Shown in pieces: positions 11,601 to 26,600 of a stretch of 48,350 nucleotides of DNA. Position numbers and translations under genes: made by a program. Within the stretch, counting starts at the first letter, position 1. The number at the start of each line of letters is the position of its first letter. Source of the stretch: Candidatus Caccomonas pullistercoris (GTDB lineage Bacteria; Bacteroidota; Bacteroidia; Bacteroidales; Bacteroidaceae); the NCBI GenBank assembly GCA_018714085.1, contig DVNY01000147.1, positions 1 through 48,350 on the forward strand, read 5' to 3'. The notes beneath the pieces are model-generated. The model searched no databases, was not told the DNA's origin, and saw only the letters and a program-made list of their open reading frames with translations.

Positions 11601-14600
11601 ACCACTTACGTCGCTTTCATGGTGGCCATGGGTTCTTCTCTTGCCGACCGGGCATGGGGGCGCGAGACCGCCGTTTACCGTATTACGGGAGTGATTACAG
11701 TTATCGGTGGCTGGTTCGTGACAGCAGGTGCGGCGTTTATCGTCAGCTTTACGTTCAGTCTTCTTAATTACTTTGGCGGAATCATTGCCATGGTTGCTGT
11801 GATGGCGATAGTCGTCTTTGCGTTGGTGAACAATAACCGCAAGTTTAAGAAGAAGCAAGAAGAAGAGAGTGTGGATACCCTTTTCCGCAAACTTGTGCGT
11901 AGTCACGATAAAGCCGAGACTTGGCAGTTGCTCGCAGAGCACGTGCGTACCACACAGTCTGCCATGGCCGCATTTGCCGGCGAACAATATGGGCGCGTGG
12001 TCAACGGACTCCTCAACGACGACATAAAGACGCTGCGTCATGCCGCCGAGGCCGTTGACGATGAGAAGAACATGTGGAAGCGCTATCGTCGTAAGGAAAT
12101 CATCGGTATGCGCAAGATTGATTATTTGCAGGCTGTGGAGAAAAACACGTGGTTCCATTTGGGATGTAACAGCTCCACGCAAATTATCTACTGCCTCAAA
12201 CGTATGATTGAACCTTGTGTGGAGCATGTCGACAATAACTTTGCGCCGATGCCGCAGGCATATGCGGATGAATTGAAGCCTCTCTGTGACGACGTGATCA
12301 CCCTGTTCAACGAGGCTGCCAAGGCTATCCAAACCGGCGACTTCTCCGACGCCGACCGTATCCTTGTTGATGGAAACGCCTTGAAAGCGCGTTTGTCCCA
12401 GTTGCGCCACCAGCAGCAAGACCGCATCCAGCGTGAGGACAGCAACATCAAGGTCGCTCTGCTGTATCTCAGCACTTTGCAGGAAACGCAGGAACTCATC
12501 AGCGCTGTCCGCCACCTGCTTCGGGCGGCCCGTCGCTTCCAAGAATAATTCGTAGCTGGTTCGCAAAGCTCATATCGCTACAAAGAACCCCGGGAACGAG
12601 TGTTCAGCTTGTTCCCGGGGTTCTTTGTAGTCACAGAGGTCGTTTTTGAAAACTTGGGTGGTTTGTTGTCCGGCGAAACCGCTATTCTTGCACGCTTTTG
12701 TGCGGAGAAAAAGTTGCCCGGATTATCTGAAGACTTTCTTCCCGTCGTAGATGAGGATTTCTCCTCTGCCGGTGCGGCCCTCCGCACGGCGACGGCCGTC
12801 GACGCCGTATATCCTGTTCTCCCTGTCTGTTTTTGTCGCAGGGCGGATCGCTGTTGCTGGCGAATGTTGCACCCTGACCGATGCGCCGGAATGCCCGGCT
12901 GACAGGTATGCACGGAAAGGAGTCAGGGCGCTCGATGCGTCGGCCATGACAAAGGCTGTCCCGCTTTCATTCAACAGATAGCAAGAACCTACGAGCGAAT
13001 CGACAGTGAAGTTGATGTAGTTGACGCGCAAGGGTGAAGCCGATGGCTTTTCCTGCGTGTCTACGTATGCATTTGTGGCCGGAATGCTGAGCGTGGCGTT
13101 TCCAGTGCCGACGTTTTCTGCCGTGCAGGTGAAGATGACGGGCGAGTTGGCTGCTATTTCGGTCGCGGGGGTAAATGCGATTGCGTGCCCGTCGAAGTTT
13201 TCGACCTTTTCGAATATGAATCCGGACGGCAACTCACTTACGTCGAACGGAAGGCTGAGTGTTTCCCATCCGCCGTCTGTGAACGCCTCGCGGCGGTAGG
13301 TGATGCCTTGGGCTGCGATGAAAGGATAGGGCGTATGGAACGGCGCGCGGTCCGTCAGGAGGATTGACGTCGTGGCTGTTCCTGTTCCGCCTTCCATGGC
13401 AATGACGTTTTCCCACCCGGCCGGAGCAAATCCCGTTTCGTCGTGGCGTATATATATTAATGTGTTCGGATTTTCTGGCGACAACGTGGCGGCTGTGTGG
13501 GGTAGTGAGATGTGCGACAGGTCGAGCGCCGTGAGTCCGTCGAGGGGCAGTGCTTCCAATGCGGTGGCGCTCCATGCGCCTGTAAGGACGGCTGTGCCCT
13601 GCGTGTCGGTGTGGAACTGAGGTTCAGGGCCTATGGCGCGGAACAGCATTGTGGCGAAACTGCTTTCTTGGAACTCGTCGGGGGTGCATAGTGCCGGCAC
13701 GGCTTTTTCATTGCTATTGTCGGCGCAGAGCACCAATGGGGGCGATGTCGTGTCGGCCGTAGCGATGAGCCCGTCTGTTATGCGCCACAAGGTGGCAGCG
13801 TCGTCCGACGTGCTGAGGAGGGCAAGCCGCCTGTCGATGGCGCCAAGCTGCGACCCGTCTTGCCCCACGAGGCGGAAACGGCCGTCGTCCTCGTATTTTA
13901 CGATCCATTGGGCGAAATTCCCGTCGGGCGTCAGTGTGTCGTTGGCCAAGCGGAAGCGGTCTGCATTGTCCATGGTGGCGAGGTCCGGCGTAACAGCCGT
14001 GAGACCGTCTCCGGTCGCCGCGCAGAGCGCGACGCAAGTCCGGTCGGCCGGCAGTTGTGCCTGTTCCGTTTCCAAGCGGTAGAGGTAGATTTTAGTCCGC
14101 GAGTCGGTGTAGCTGAACCGGCCGAAGTAGTGCGTGCCTGACCTGTCTGTGACGCTGACGCGCTGGTTGGGCGAACCGGTCGCCGTGAGCGTAAATGTCC
14201 CGTCGCCGTTTTCCGCGAACTGCCAGGCGTCCGGTCGGCTGTTTAGGGCGAAATTGTTGTTGCCCTCGGGAGCGAGATAGCCTTTCTCGCCCTTGATGGT
14301 CCAGCCTGTTACGGCCGGTTCTATCAGCCAGAAGTTGTCTGATGTCGACAGGGTATAGGCATCGCGCTGTTCGCCGGCGGCAGCCACGGTTTGCTTGCCT
14401 TCGTAGTTGACGGCGGGCGTCTGGCGCATCAGGTAGTGGCCGTCTGGGTCGCTGGCGCCGATGGCGTAGAATCCGGCGCGCGTCACGCCGGACAACGATG
14501 TCACCCTGACAAAACGGGCAGGCACTTCGGGCCACTCCTGCGCCTGCAAGGTGCAGGTCGAGAGCATGAACAGGCATGCGGAAAGCCAGCCTGACCGCTG

Positions 14601-17600
14601 CGGAAACGGTCCTGTTCGTCTCATGCTTTCTGGCTGTCGGCCTCGTCGGCCAGTTTGAGCAAGTATTGTCCGTAATCGTTTTTCCGCATGGGCTGTGCCA
14701 CTTCGCGCAACCTGTCCGGGCTTATCCATCCTTGTTCGAGGGCGATTCCTTCGAGGCAGGCTACTTTCAGACCAGTGCGTTTCTCGATGACTTCGATAAA
14801 AGTCGACGCTTCGCTGAGGCTGTCGTGTGTGCCTGTGTCCAGCCAGGCGAAACCGCGGCCCAAGGTCTGCACTTTGAGTTCGCCGTCGGAAAGGAATTGT
14901 TGGTTGACCGACGTGATTTCCAGCTCACCCCGCGCAGAGGGACGTATGCCCTTGGCCACTTCCACCACTTTGTTTGGATAGAAATAAAGTCCCACTACGG
15001 CGTAGTTCGACTTCGGATGCTCGGGCTTCTCTTCTATGCTGACGCAGTTCCCTTCGGCGTCATATTCCACCACGCCGTAGCGCTCGGGGTCGTTGACGCG
15101 ATAGCCGAAGACCGTGGCTTTCCCGTTCTCTTCGGCGTCTGCCACCGACTGTTGGAGCATCCGGCTCAGACCGTTGCCGTGGAAAATGTTGTCGCCCAAG
15201 ACAAGGCAGACACAGTCGTCGCCGATGAAGTCCTCACCGATGAGGAAAGCCTGTGCCAGTCCGTCGGGCGAAGGCTGTTCGGCGTAGGAGAAGCTGACGC
15301 CATAGTCTGAGCCGTCACCAAGCAGGCGTTTGAACCCCGGGAGGTCCTGCGGGGTCGAGATGATGAGGATGTCGCGGATGCCTGCGAGCATCAGGACGGA
15401 TATGGGGTAGTAGACCATAGGTTTGTCGAAGATGGGGATGAGCTGTTTGCTTATTCCTTTGGTAATGGGGTAGAGGCGGGTTCCGCTGCCGCCGGCTAAG
15501 ACAATTCCTTTCATCGTGTGGAAATTTATAAAGTTACGGGACAAAGATAGTGCAAACGAGTGGAACGCACGCGGAAAAGCCGGAGGATTTTCCGCAGCGC
15601 ACTCCCGAGTGCCGCCTTATCTTATGGAAAGATAGTGCAAACGAGTGGAACGCACGCGGAAAAGCCGGAGGCTTTTCCGCAGCGCACTCCCGAGTGCCGC
15701 CTTATATGATGAAAAGGCGGTGCGCTCGACCGAAACTCCTGGATGCCTTGATCGGATTACCCGGACGGCTGACAGAAAATCCCAGACGGCTGACAGAAAA
15801 ATCTGTCAGTGCGATAGGTTTTCCTGTCGTACTGACCGTTCAAACAAGCCCCCTTTTATGTGATGCCTCATGACCGGGAGGTTTGTGGCAGTGGCAAAAA
15901 AAACGTAACTTTGTGGCGGAATAAAACAATCAGAAGACCGAAGAGCGTATGAAGTACGGCTTTGTTAAAGTAGCGGCCGCTGTCCCGCACGTGCGGGTGG
16001 CCGACTGCAAATATAATACGGAACAGATTGAAAATCTGATGGCGCAGGCCGAGGGGCAGGGCGTTGAAGTGTTGTGCTTTCCGGAGTTAAGTGTGACAGC
16101 CTATACCTGTCAGGACTTGTTTCACCAGCAATTGCTACTTGAAGAGACTGAGGCAGCTTTGCTCAAACTGATGGCATTCAGCCATTCGCTGAACGTCGTG
16201 ACCATCGTGGGCGCCCCGTTGAGCCTGGACGGCACGTTGTTCAACTGCGCAGTAGTCATACACCGCGGGAAAATAGTCGGAGTAGTCCCGAAGACTTATT
16301 TGCCAGATTACAATGAATACTACGAGCAACGCTGGTTTGCTTCGGCTTCGGTGACCGGCGATGTCGTGTTGCGGTTCTGCGGGCAAAGCGTCCCGATGGG
16401 GGCTCACCTCCTTTTCGACACGGGCCACTGCACGTTCGGCGTTGAGATCTGCGAGGATCTTTGGGCGCCCATCCCTCCCAGTTCGCACCTGACCCTGCAT
16501 GGCGCGGAAGTGGTGTTCAACCTCAGTGCGAGCAATGAGGTCGTCGGCAAGAGCGCCTATACGCGCAGTCTTGTGGCCAGCCAAAGTGCGCGTAGCCTTT
16601 CGGGCTATGTCTATGCCGGTGCCGGCTTTGGCGAGAGTACGCAAGACTTGGTCTTCTCCGGTCGGGCCTACGTGGCTGAAAATGGCCGCATCATGGCCGA
16701 AGGCCAGCGTTTCAGGTTTGACGATCAGCTCGTGGTGAGCGAGATTGACGTGGAAAGCCTGCGCCATGAACGCCGGCACAACACCACGTTTGCCCACGCA
16801 AAGCAGTTGATGTGCCCGTCGCAGTCCTATCGTGTCGTGGAGTTGGAGCCAGTGAGCATTCCCGAAGAACGGCAACAGGGGCTGAGCCGGACCGTCAATC
16901 CGCGACCGTTTGTTCCCGAAGGTGCAGAGCTCGACGCCCGTTGTGAAGAAATCCTGAGCATACAGGCTACGGGACTGGCCCAGCGCGTTGCGCACACCAA
17001 GGCCAAAACGATAGTTGTCGGCATCAGCGGAGGCTTGGATTCGACACTCGCGCTCCTTGTCTGCGTGTACGCTTTCGACCGCTTGGGACGCGACCGCCGT
17101 GACATCGTCGGCGTCACGATGCCCGGGTTCGGCACGACGGGGCGGACGTATGCCAATGCGCTCAGCCTGATGCGCAGCTTGGGGGTGACGGTGCGCGAAA
17201 TCAGCATTAAGGCTGCCTGCTTGCAACACTTTGATGACCTCGGACACGACCCTGAAGTCCACGATGTGACTTACGAGAACAGCCAGGCGCGTGAGCGGAC
17301 ACAGGTTCTCATGGATGTGGCCAACCAGACGGGGGGCTTCGTCGTCGGAACAGGCGACCTGAGTGAGCTGGCGTTAGGTTGGGCCACCTACAACGGCGAC
17401 CACATGAGCATGTACGGCGTCAATGTGTCTGTGCCTAAGACGCTGGTGAAGCATCTTGTGCTTTGGGTGGCAAACAATGTGGCGGACGAAATGAGCCGCG
17501 CTACGCTGCTTGACATCGTGGCCACTCCGATCAGTCCGGAACTTATCCCGGCAGACAGTGAAGGGCACATCACGCAAAAGACCGAAGACCTCGTCGGTCC

Positions 17601-20600
17601 TTATGAACTGCACGACTTTTTCCTTTATTATTTCTTGCGCTACGGTTTCCGTCCGGCCAAAATCTATTATCTCGCCCGCCATGCTTTTGCCGGCACTTAC
17701 GACGACGAATGTATCAAAAAATGGCTGACAACGTTTTTCCGTCGTTTCTTCTCCCAACAATTCAAGCGCAGTTGCTTGCCCGATGGTCCCAAGGTGGGCA
17801 GTTGTTCGTTGAGTCCGCGTGGCGATTGGCGTATGCCGAGTGATGCGTCATCAGCGTTGTGGCTGGCTGAATGCGAGAACCTTTAACGAAGGGCGGTCAT
17901 GTGGCGAAGACTGACATTGTGGATGCTGACGGCTTGCATGGCCTTGGCTGTGGGATCGAAGGACAGGACGGACGGGGATTTCTTCGTGCGTGCAGAGTGT
18001 CGGAACAGTGATGTAATTGTAGGCGACAGTTGTCTGGTCGTTTTCCGTCTCTATTCCCGTTACCCGGTGCACCGTGTCGAAAGAGCCGAGTCGCCCAAAG
18101 TGAAAGGGTGCCGGGTGCGTCGTGTTTCAGTACGCCGCGCCTCGCAGCGCGTGCGGCTTGACGGGCAGGTCTATTATGCAGTGCCGTGGGATGCCTATTA
18201 TGTTGTGCCCGAGAAAGTAGGCGATTATAAGGTGCCTGAGTGCAAGTATGAAGTCGTGCTGAGCCGCGGAATTCCCAGTCAGGATCCCTTCGAGCGCTTT
18301 TGGGGGCGCATGGAGCGCTATGAGGCTTTGGAACGTACTGCAAAGAGTGGCACGCTGACCGTGACGGCTAAAAAAAATCCTCCGCGAAGCACGGAGGAGA
18401 TGTTGAGGTCAGGCGCAAAGGTCTTCTGACGGCTTTTCAACGTTCTACCCAAGTTTCCGAGATTTCTTTCCGCTTTTTGGCCGGTGTGTCTTCATCCGCA
18501 GGATAACCCATCGGGATGATCGCAACAGGGATGACACCGTAAGGCAGGTCAAGGGCTTTGCGGCAAATCTCGACGTCAAAGTTGCAGACCCAGCATGTGC
18601 CGATGCCCTTTTCTGCGGCAGCCAGGCAGAGGTGCTCCACTGCGATGGCCACGTCGATGTCGCCGTGTGGTTTTTGGTCTGCTTCGCGCTTCCATTCTTC
18701 GGCAGTCAGTTTGCAGGCTACTACGCAGACGGGCGCCTCGCGGAACCACGTGCGGTCGTAGCAGGGGTAGAGCAGTTCGAGCGTAGAGGCTTCACGGATG
18801 AGGTAGAACTTCCACGGCTGGCGGTTAACCGCCGAGGGAGCCAAGCGTGTGCATGCCTGGATGTATTTCAACACTTCCTGAGGTATTGGGGTGTCCTTGT
18901 ATTTCCTTACGGAGTATCGTTGTGCGCAGAGGTCAAGAAAGTCTTTCATTGTACAAGGCGGTTGGTGTTTGAGTCGGGGAATATGATTTTCGGCTTGAAG
19001 CTTTTGGCCTCTTCAAAGTCCATGGTGGCGTAGGCCATGATAATGACAATGTCGCCCACTTGCACTTTCCGGGCCGCAGCGCCGTTCAGGCAGATGCAGC
19101 CAGAGCCGCGCTCGCCTTTGATGATGTAGGTGTCCATTCGCTCACCGTTGTTGTTGTTGACGATGAACACGCGTTCGCCCGCGATGAGGCCTGCGGCGTC
19201 CATCAGGTCTTCGTCGATGGTGATGCTGCCCATGTAGTGGAGATTGGCTTCCGTTACTCGGGCACAGTGAATTTTGGACTTCAAGACTTCGATCAGCATG
19301 TGACCTTGTATTTGATGTTATCGATCAGGCGCACGGGGCGGCCGCCGCAGAAGACGGTGATGCAGCCGACGACGTAGGGTGCGTCGTTCCAATCACTGAT
19401 GGCTTGCAGGGTGTCGCCGTTCACAATCTCGTAGTATTCAACCCGTAGACCGTCGATGGCGTTGAGGGCGTCGGTCACGTGTCTCTGGGTCTCGGACACG
19501 CTGTGTGTTTGGGCGTAACCGACACTTTCTTTAAGTGTGCGTGAGATGTTGACTGCAAGTTCTCTTTCAGCTTCGGTCAACAGTGTGTTCCGGCTGCTGA
19601 GCGCCAGTCCGCTTGCTTCGCGGACGATGGGACAGGCGCATATCTCGACGGGCAGTTCGAGGTCGGCGACCATCGCTTTGATGACGGCGATTTGCTGGAA
19701 ATCCTTTTCTCCGAAATAAGCCCTGACCGGTTTTACCAGCATAAACAATTTGCTCACAATCTGACACACGCCATTGAAGTGGCCTGGCCGGCGGCTTCCC
19801 TCCATGACCGTGTCGGTCGGCGGGTAGCTGAAATGCCGGGTGTCGGGTTCGGGGTACATCGTGTCGACCGACGGGGCGAATGCGATTGTCGCACCGGCTT
19901 TTTCGAGCAGGGCGCAGTCTGCTTCCAACGTACGAGGGTAGTTGGCGAGGTCTGTCTTATCGTTAAATTGTGTAGGGTTGACAAAAATGCTGACGACTGT
20001 GACGTCGTTTTCCGCTATGGCGCGTTCCACGAGCGACAGGTGGCCAGCGTGGAGTGCGCCCATCGTCGGCACGAGGCCAATGCTGCGGTTTTCAGCCCTT
20101 GCGGCTGACAGTTCTGCGTCTAATTCAGAAATAGTAGTGATAACTTTCATGGGATCAATCTCCTATATACTAATACCTATCGGCCTGCAAATTAACAGCT
20201 TTTTTACCATATAGGGAAACATTATAGCTATAAAAGTCCCCAGATGTGCGGTGGAGGCCATTCGTTGCCCATTTGTAAGGCCTGTTTGCCGATTTTTTCG
20301 TACCTTTGCCTCGACAGAAACTTATATCGGTAAACATGAACGTCAAAAAGGTTTTATTTATAACCCAAGAGATAGTCCCTTACGTTTCAGAAAGCGCGAT
20401 GTCAAATGCCGGGCGTCACCTGCCGCAGGCCATCCAAGAAAGCGGGCGCGAGATTCGTACGTTTATGCCACGATGGGGCGGGATAAACGAACGCCGTAAC
20501 CAGCTGCACGAGGTGATCAGGCTGTCGGGAATGAACATCATAATCGACGATACGGACCATCCGCTTATCATCAAAGTCGCGTCTATACAAGCAGCGCGAA

Positions 20601-23600
20601 TGCAGGTTTATTTTATTGATAATGATGACTACTTCCACAAACGCCAGATGCTCGTGGATGAGAACGGAGAGGAATACCCCGACAACGTGGAGAGAGCCAT
20701 ATTCTACGCCCGCGGTGTACTTGAGACCGTAAAGAAACTCCGGTGGTGTCCTGACGTCATTCATTGTTTCGGTTGGATGTCTGCTGTCGCTCCGTTGTAT
20801 ATCAAAACCGCATATAAGGACGACCCTCCATTCGCTAACGCCAAGGTGGTTTATTCCGCATATAACGAGATGCCTTCATCGCTATCGGTGGACGACTTCA
20901 AACGCTGTTTGGCTTTCCGCTGTGTGGATGATGCGTTTTTGGACGGACTGGACGTTGACTATTCCAGCCCCGACGTGTTGAACCGTTTGGCCGTCGCTTT
21001 CTCTGATGGCTTGGTGCAGGCTGAGGAAGGCGCTTGTCCGGATTTGATGGATTTCGCGGCAGCGCGCAACCTCCCCGTCCTGACGTATCCCGGCGCTGAC
21101 AGCTTGGCGGAAACCTATGGCGAATTTTACGAAAGGGTTTTTTCAGAAGTCCAAAAGTAGACTCTCTCATTTCAGAAGAAGTATGTCTTTCCAGAGTAAG
21201 TTATTTTCGATGGTCATAAGCGCCGTCGCGTTCTTTTCGGTGGCTGTCTGCGTTTCATGTGACGAAGATACGGCGACTATCGGTACGGGCGTGATGCCCA
21301 GCGGCGACGGCATGACTGTCAATTCGGATACGTTCGACGTGGCCAGTCGCTCTTTGGTGGTCGACTCGGTGCTTGCGACGACAAACGACTGCCGTCTTGG
21401 GCGCATCGTTGACCCGGAGACGCAGACATTGACGACGTGCGGGTTTCTGGCTCAGTTCCACATCATGGACAACTATTCTTTTCCAAAAAAGGAAAAAATG
21501 ATTGTGGAAAACGGGAGGGTCATTGCAGACTCCTGCGATATCCGCGTTTTCATCCGCTCGTATTACGGTGACTCGCTGAATACGATGAAAATCCGCGTCC
21601 AAGAACTTGACACGGCTAACGTTATGGAAGAGACCGACGTCTACTACACGAACATCGACCCGTCGCAGTATGTGAACCAGAAGTCGCCCTATAAGAAAGA
21701 ACTGACATTTGCTGTCAAGGATTTGACCGTAGCGGACAGTCTGCTTAATTCGAGCAGTTATTACCAGCAGATCCGCGTCAAGTTGCCGGCTTCCTATGCC
21801 ACGGAAATCCTGAACAAGTACTATGACCATCCGAGTTATTTCACGGATTCTTATGAGTTCATCCGCCACGTGTGTCCCGGCTTTTCTTTCGAGACAATCG
21901 GTGGTATCGGAACCATGATTAACGTTGATGTGTCGACGCTCAACATCTATTTCCGCTATCATACCACCCAGAGCGACGGCTCAGACACGATTGTCGACGG
22001 TATGCAGCGAATGGGGGCGACTGCCGAAGTCATTCAGAGCACGCACGTGGACAACACGGGGCTCAGCGCCCTCGTGCAGGACGGTCAAGATGCATACACG
22101 TACATCAAGACCCCTTCCGGCATTTTCACCGAGGTCGAACTCCCGATCAGTGACGTTGTGGCCGGCACCCATTATACGGACACGATCAATAGCGCCCGAA
22201 TTGATTTCGTTCGTCGCAACAACGAGGTGAATTCGAAATACAGCCTGTCTTTGCCTTCTACGCTCCTGATGGTTCGGAAGAGTGAGATGTTCAAGTTCTT
22301 CGAAGAGGGAAAAGTTCCTGACGAAATAACTTCGTTCTTAGCCAGTTATTCCTCGACCACGAACGCCTATTCGTTTACGAACATCGCTCGACTCGTTTCC
22401 TATTGCCGCACTTTGCGCGACAAGGAAGCCGGCGTCATGCCGGGTGAGAGTGAGACCGTGCGCGCAGAAAAGTACGCAGCGTGGGAGGCTGACAATCCAG
22501 ATTGGAACAAGGTCGTCCTGATTCCGGTTCAGGCTGTGTACACGACCACAACGAGCAGTTACGGAACTTCGACAAAGGAACTGCTGCGAGTCAATAACGA
22601 CATGAGCCTTTCCACAACCCGACTTGTCGGTGGTTCTGAGGGCGGCATCAAACTTACGGTGATTTACAGCAAATTCGCCCAGTAAGAATGATGTTCCACG
22701 TGCGGCGGAACGAGCATCAGACCACAATGATGTGGCTTACGCGAACGGAGAGGAACAACTTTATCAAGTGAAACATTACGAGCCAGCGGCTCCGGTTTGT
22801 TCCGGAGCCGCTGGCTTTGTTGTATGTGCCGTTGACTCGTAGCGGTGCGAGCGGACTTCGTGCTTCCACGTTGAACTACGAACTGCACTGTCCACGTAGG
22901 CGGAAACTATGGGCCGGGCGGGAGTGGCACGTGTCGGCTGACAGAAAAACCGGGATGGCTGACAGGAATTTCTGTCAGAGCGACAGTCTTTTCTGTCACT
23001 GCGACAGAAGTACCGTGCTGAAGACCTTGTCTGTTTTTGCGTCGACAGGCGGACTTTCCGGCTGTCGGACGCAAATTTCCTACGCTGCAAGCTCGGTTTT
23101 GTATAGGGAAGTTATTTTTCTTTCTTCAATTTGTCGTCAGGGACTTCCGCCTAATAGTCAGCTGCGCCCTGCGATTGGGCAAGCAAGAGGCCATACGTGT
23201 GGCCTTACGACTGTGCACGACTTTATGAATGAGCCGTGTATGTTTTTATGTACATCGAAGATTGGCCGGACTGACTGGTCCGGCGTGTAGGGGATTGCTC
23301 CTATTGTCCCATGGACCGGTCGCCGAAGTGGCGGGGCTGGTTTAGGCCAAGCGGGGCTTTCTGTAAGGCTTCGGTCTTTGCGGGGTGTGCTGCGTTGCCG
23401 GCCGTCAGTTGTGGAATGTCCACGAGATGCCGAACTTGATGGTCATCGGGTTGATGGGATAGTGCGGGACGAGGAATGATTCGCCCGTCATGAATGTCTC
23501 GTTCAGGTGTGAAGCCATGACATAAAGGCGGCAGCGTTGCAGGTGTAGGTTGGCGTAAAGGTTGATGATAGGATAGTTTCCAACCTTAACCCTGTCGCCC

Positions 23601-26600
23601 GCTGCATCCTGTGTGGCAAACGTGCCGCTCAGTGGAGAGTAGGTTGGAGCATAGTATTTTGTGAAATAGCGGACGTCGGCGCCGAACTCCACTCCCAACA
23701 CTTTGGCAATGCGGAACGAGAGGTAGAGGTTGCTGTAAGCCGAGAAGGCCGGAACGGACAGGACGTCTTGGTCCGAGCTGGCCTGATAGGTGAGCTCGTT
23801 GTCCCAGTGGAAAATTCCGAACGCCAAATCTTGTTTCAGCGTGGCCGAGAACAGCTGGATGTTTTTACTGCTCTGGCGCACGCCGACGGCGTGCCGGTAC
23901 GTGCTGATGCCTTCTGATGTACTCACAGGAGTGCTCAATGCGGCGAAGTAAGCATAGTTCTGAATGGTCTCGGCGTTGATGCTCAGCCTTGTGTTTTTGA
24001 AAACGAGGTCTCCTCCCACACGGGTGCGGAAGATGTCGTTGAGGCCGCCGTTGTCCCACCATGCGAATTGTGAGTGGTAGTGCTCATAGTAGAACGACGG
24101 CTGTTCGTTGGCGATGCGTCCGTGAGCTGTCACTCGGAGTGTGTCTTTGAACATCGGGATATTGAAGTTGATGTTTCCTTCGACGTTAAAGATACCCCAG
24201 TGTTTGCCCGTGGTGGTCAGTTCTCCCAGAACGTCGTAGTGGAAAATGCGCCCCTCGCGTTTCATCAGTTGCGCGCCCACGGTGAAGTAGTTGCGGACAT
24301 ATTTCTGAGTGGCCAGTGAGAACGGGCCGTGGGTCTGAGCCCATGTGACGCCGGGCACGGAGTCGGGGAGGGTGTATCGCTCGAACTCGTGCATAGCGTA
24401 GAGCCTGAGACCTGATTTGACCCAAGAGTTGAACCCCTCGTGCAATTCAATGGCCACGGTGTTGGCAATACGCATATAGTCAGTCTTGTTCACGGACGAG
24501 TCCCCCGGCAGGAAGCGTTCGGTAAAGAAGTTATTGGGGTCGTCGTTGATGGTCAGGCGGCGGTCGTGTTTGTCAATTTGAAGTGTATGGATGAGGCTCG
24601 TGACGGGGATGTATTCCGTACGGTAGCGCACACTGTCTTGCTTGTCGTCGTGGGGAGCAGCCAGCGAAAGGCGTGCACTGCTGTCGGCTGTGGCGAGTAG
24701 CGCAGTCGTGTCGTTGAGGGCGGGGAGCGAGTCGGATTTCACAATTCCCCGGAGCTGGCTGTTTTGCTCTTCGGAGGTGATTTTGACGATGTTACCATCC
24801 TCATCATAATTGCGTTCGAAGCCCAAACTGTATCGGTGGGTGAGGTAGAACGTGTTTACGTTGAGCCTGTTCCACACTTTTGAGAGTCGGGTGGGCATGT
24901 CTGACGAGCCATAGCGCGTGGGGAACGCCTCGGGGTTGGTGATGTATGTGTCGTTTTCGATTCCGCCGTTTTCGCGTGTTTTCAGGTGGTTGGCCGTGTA
25001 GTAGGCGTGCAACTGGTATTGGCGCCCTATGTATGAGCCGAATAGTGTTCCGCCGAAATGAGCTGTTGACTGGTTGGCATAGTAGCCACGGCCATACAGG
25101 TAGTCAAGATCGAAGCCGACACCGAGGCGCTTGTTGACATTGACGGCAAAGTAGGCCTGTATGCGGTCTTCGCCTGTGCTCTTGTTTCCACATTTGTCGT
25201 AGGTGATGTTAGTGACGGGCGACTTGGTGTTGAAATAGAACATCTGTTCCGGCTTTTTCAGAAAGAAGTCGTAGGGTTTGGCGAAGATGAAAGAGGAGTG
25301 CGTCATGCGTTCGTCGCGTTCGAAGTATAAGCGGCTGATGCGCGGTGCTCCCATGTTGCCCAAAAAGTTGTACGTGCCGTTGAGCCCGTCGGTCAGGTTG
25401 GCGTTCTGAAACCAGTGGGGGAGGGTATCGGGCGTAGCGGGCACGACATCGCCAAAGCGTGGACTGACGTGCCAGACGTAGTAGCCCACGGGAATGTCGG
25501 TTTTCTTGACTGTATCGCTTTGGAGGTCGGCATCAGAGCGTCGGCCTGAGTTCATGTCATCACCTAACGGGGCGAATACGTTGTTGTCGCCCAACGTGAT
25601 TTGCGCGTGTGCTGCTGCCCCTAAGGTAAGCAGGAGAAACAGGAGGAAAGTGATTCTTTTCATGCGCGGCAAAGTTAGCGAAAAAAAACGTAAGGGGCGA
25701 ACGCTCTGTAGCTTTGTGCGGGCGGTGGGATGCTTTGATGCACCTTTAATAAGAAATCCTCGCCCGGAGGAAGTCTGGGCGAGGATTTCATGATGAGGTT
25801 TGTCTGGCTATTGTTTATCCTTTGCTTTTTGCGGACGCTTTGCTCGTTGCGCTTTTCTTGGGAGCAGCAGGCGCGGCTTTTTCTTCGGGATTGTTTTCCA
25901 GACGTTTGAGCATTTGACGGAGCTTGGTGATTTCTTTGTCCTTGATGCCCAATTCTTTGTCTTGGTTCTTGATGGTGGTGAGCAGGGCGTTGAGCTCTTC
26001 GAGGTCCATGTCGGCCGGATACAGGTTGTTGACGCGGGTGATGAAGTCGCCGAGGATGTTCATGTAGTTGGTGAACGCGTCATACGGGGAGTCGTAGATA
26101 CCCCTGTAGCTACCGTAGCTGTTGGGCTTGGTACTCATGAAGCGCAGGTTGTTGGAGGCTTGCAGGTAGGCCCAGTCTTGTTTGATGCGGCGGTTGTTGC
26201 AGATCCTTACACGGTCGGCTATGCTGTAAAGCTTGTTGAATGCTTCTTTCTGCATGTCGTTGCCGAGCCATGGACTGATGTCTCTTTCTTCGTCGACCCA
26301 CGACGTGGGGTAGGCTACGTCGAGCGGTCCTGCTGATTTCATCTTGGCACAGATTTCAGACGGTGTCGAGAAGATGATTCCGCGTTGCTTCAATTGATCG
26401 GGCAGGGCTTTCATGAATTCGAGTATGTTGCTCGACAGGGGCTGGAAGATGCCCAAGGCGCAAAGCTCCATGAAAATATTGATGATTTGCTCTTCTTCGG
26501 GCAGGTGGGCAATCCAGTCGGCGTAGGTGTCGGCAAAGAGCGGATACTCGCTCCAATTGGAATCGTTGAAGCGGAGGCTGATGTCTTCTGACAGGCGATA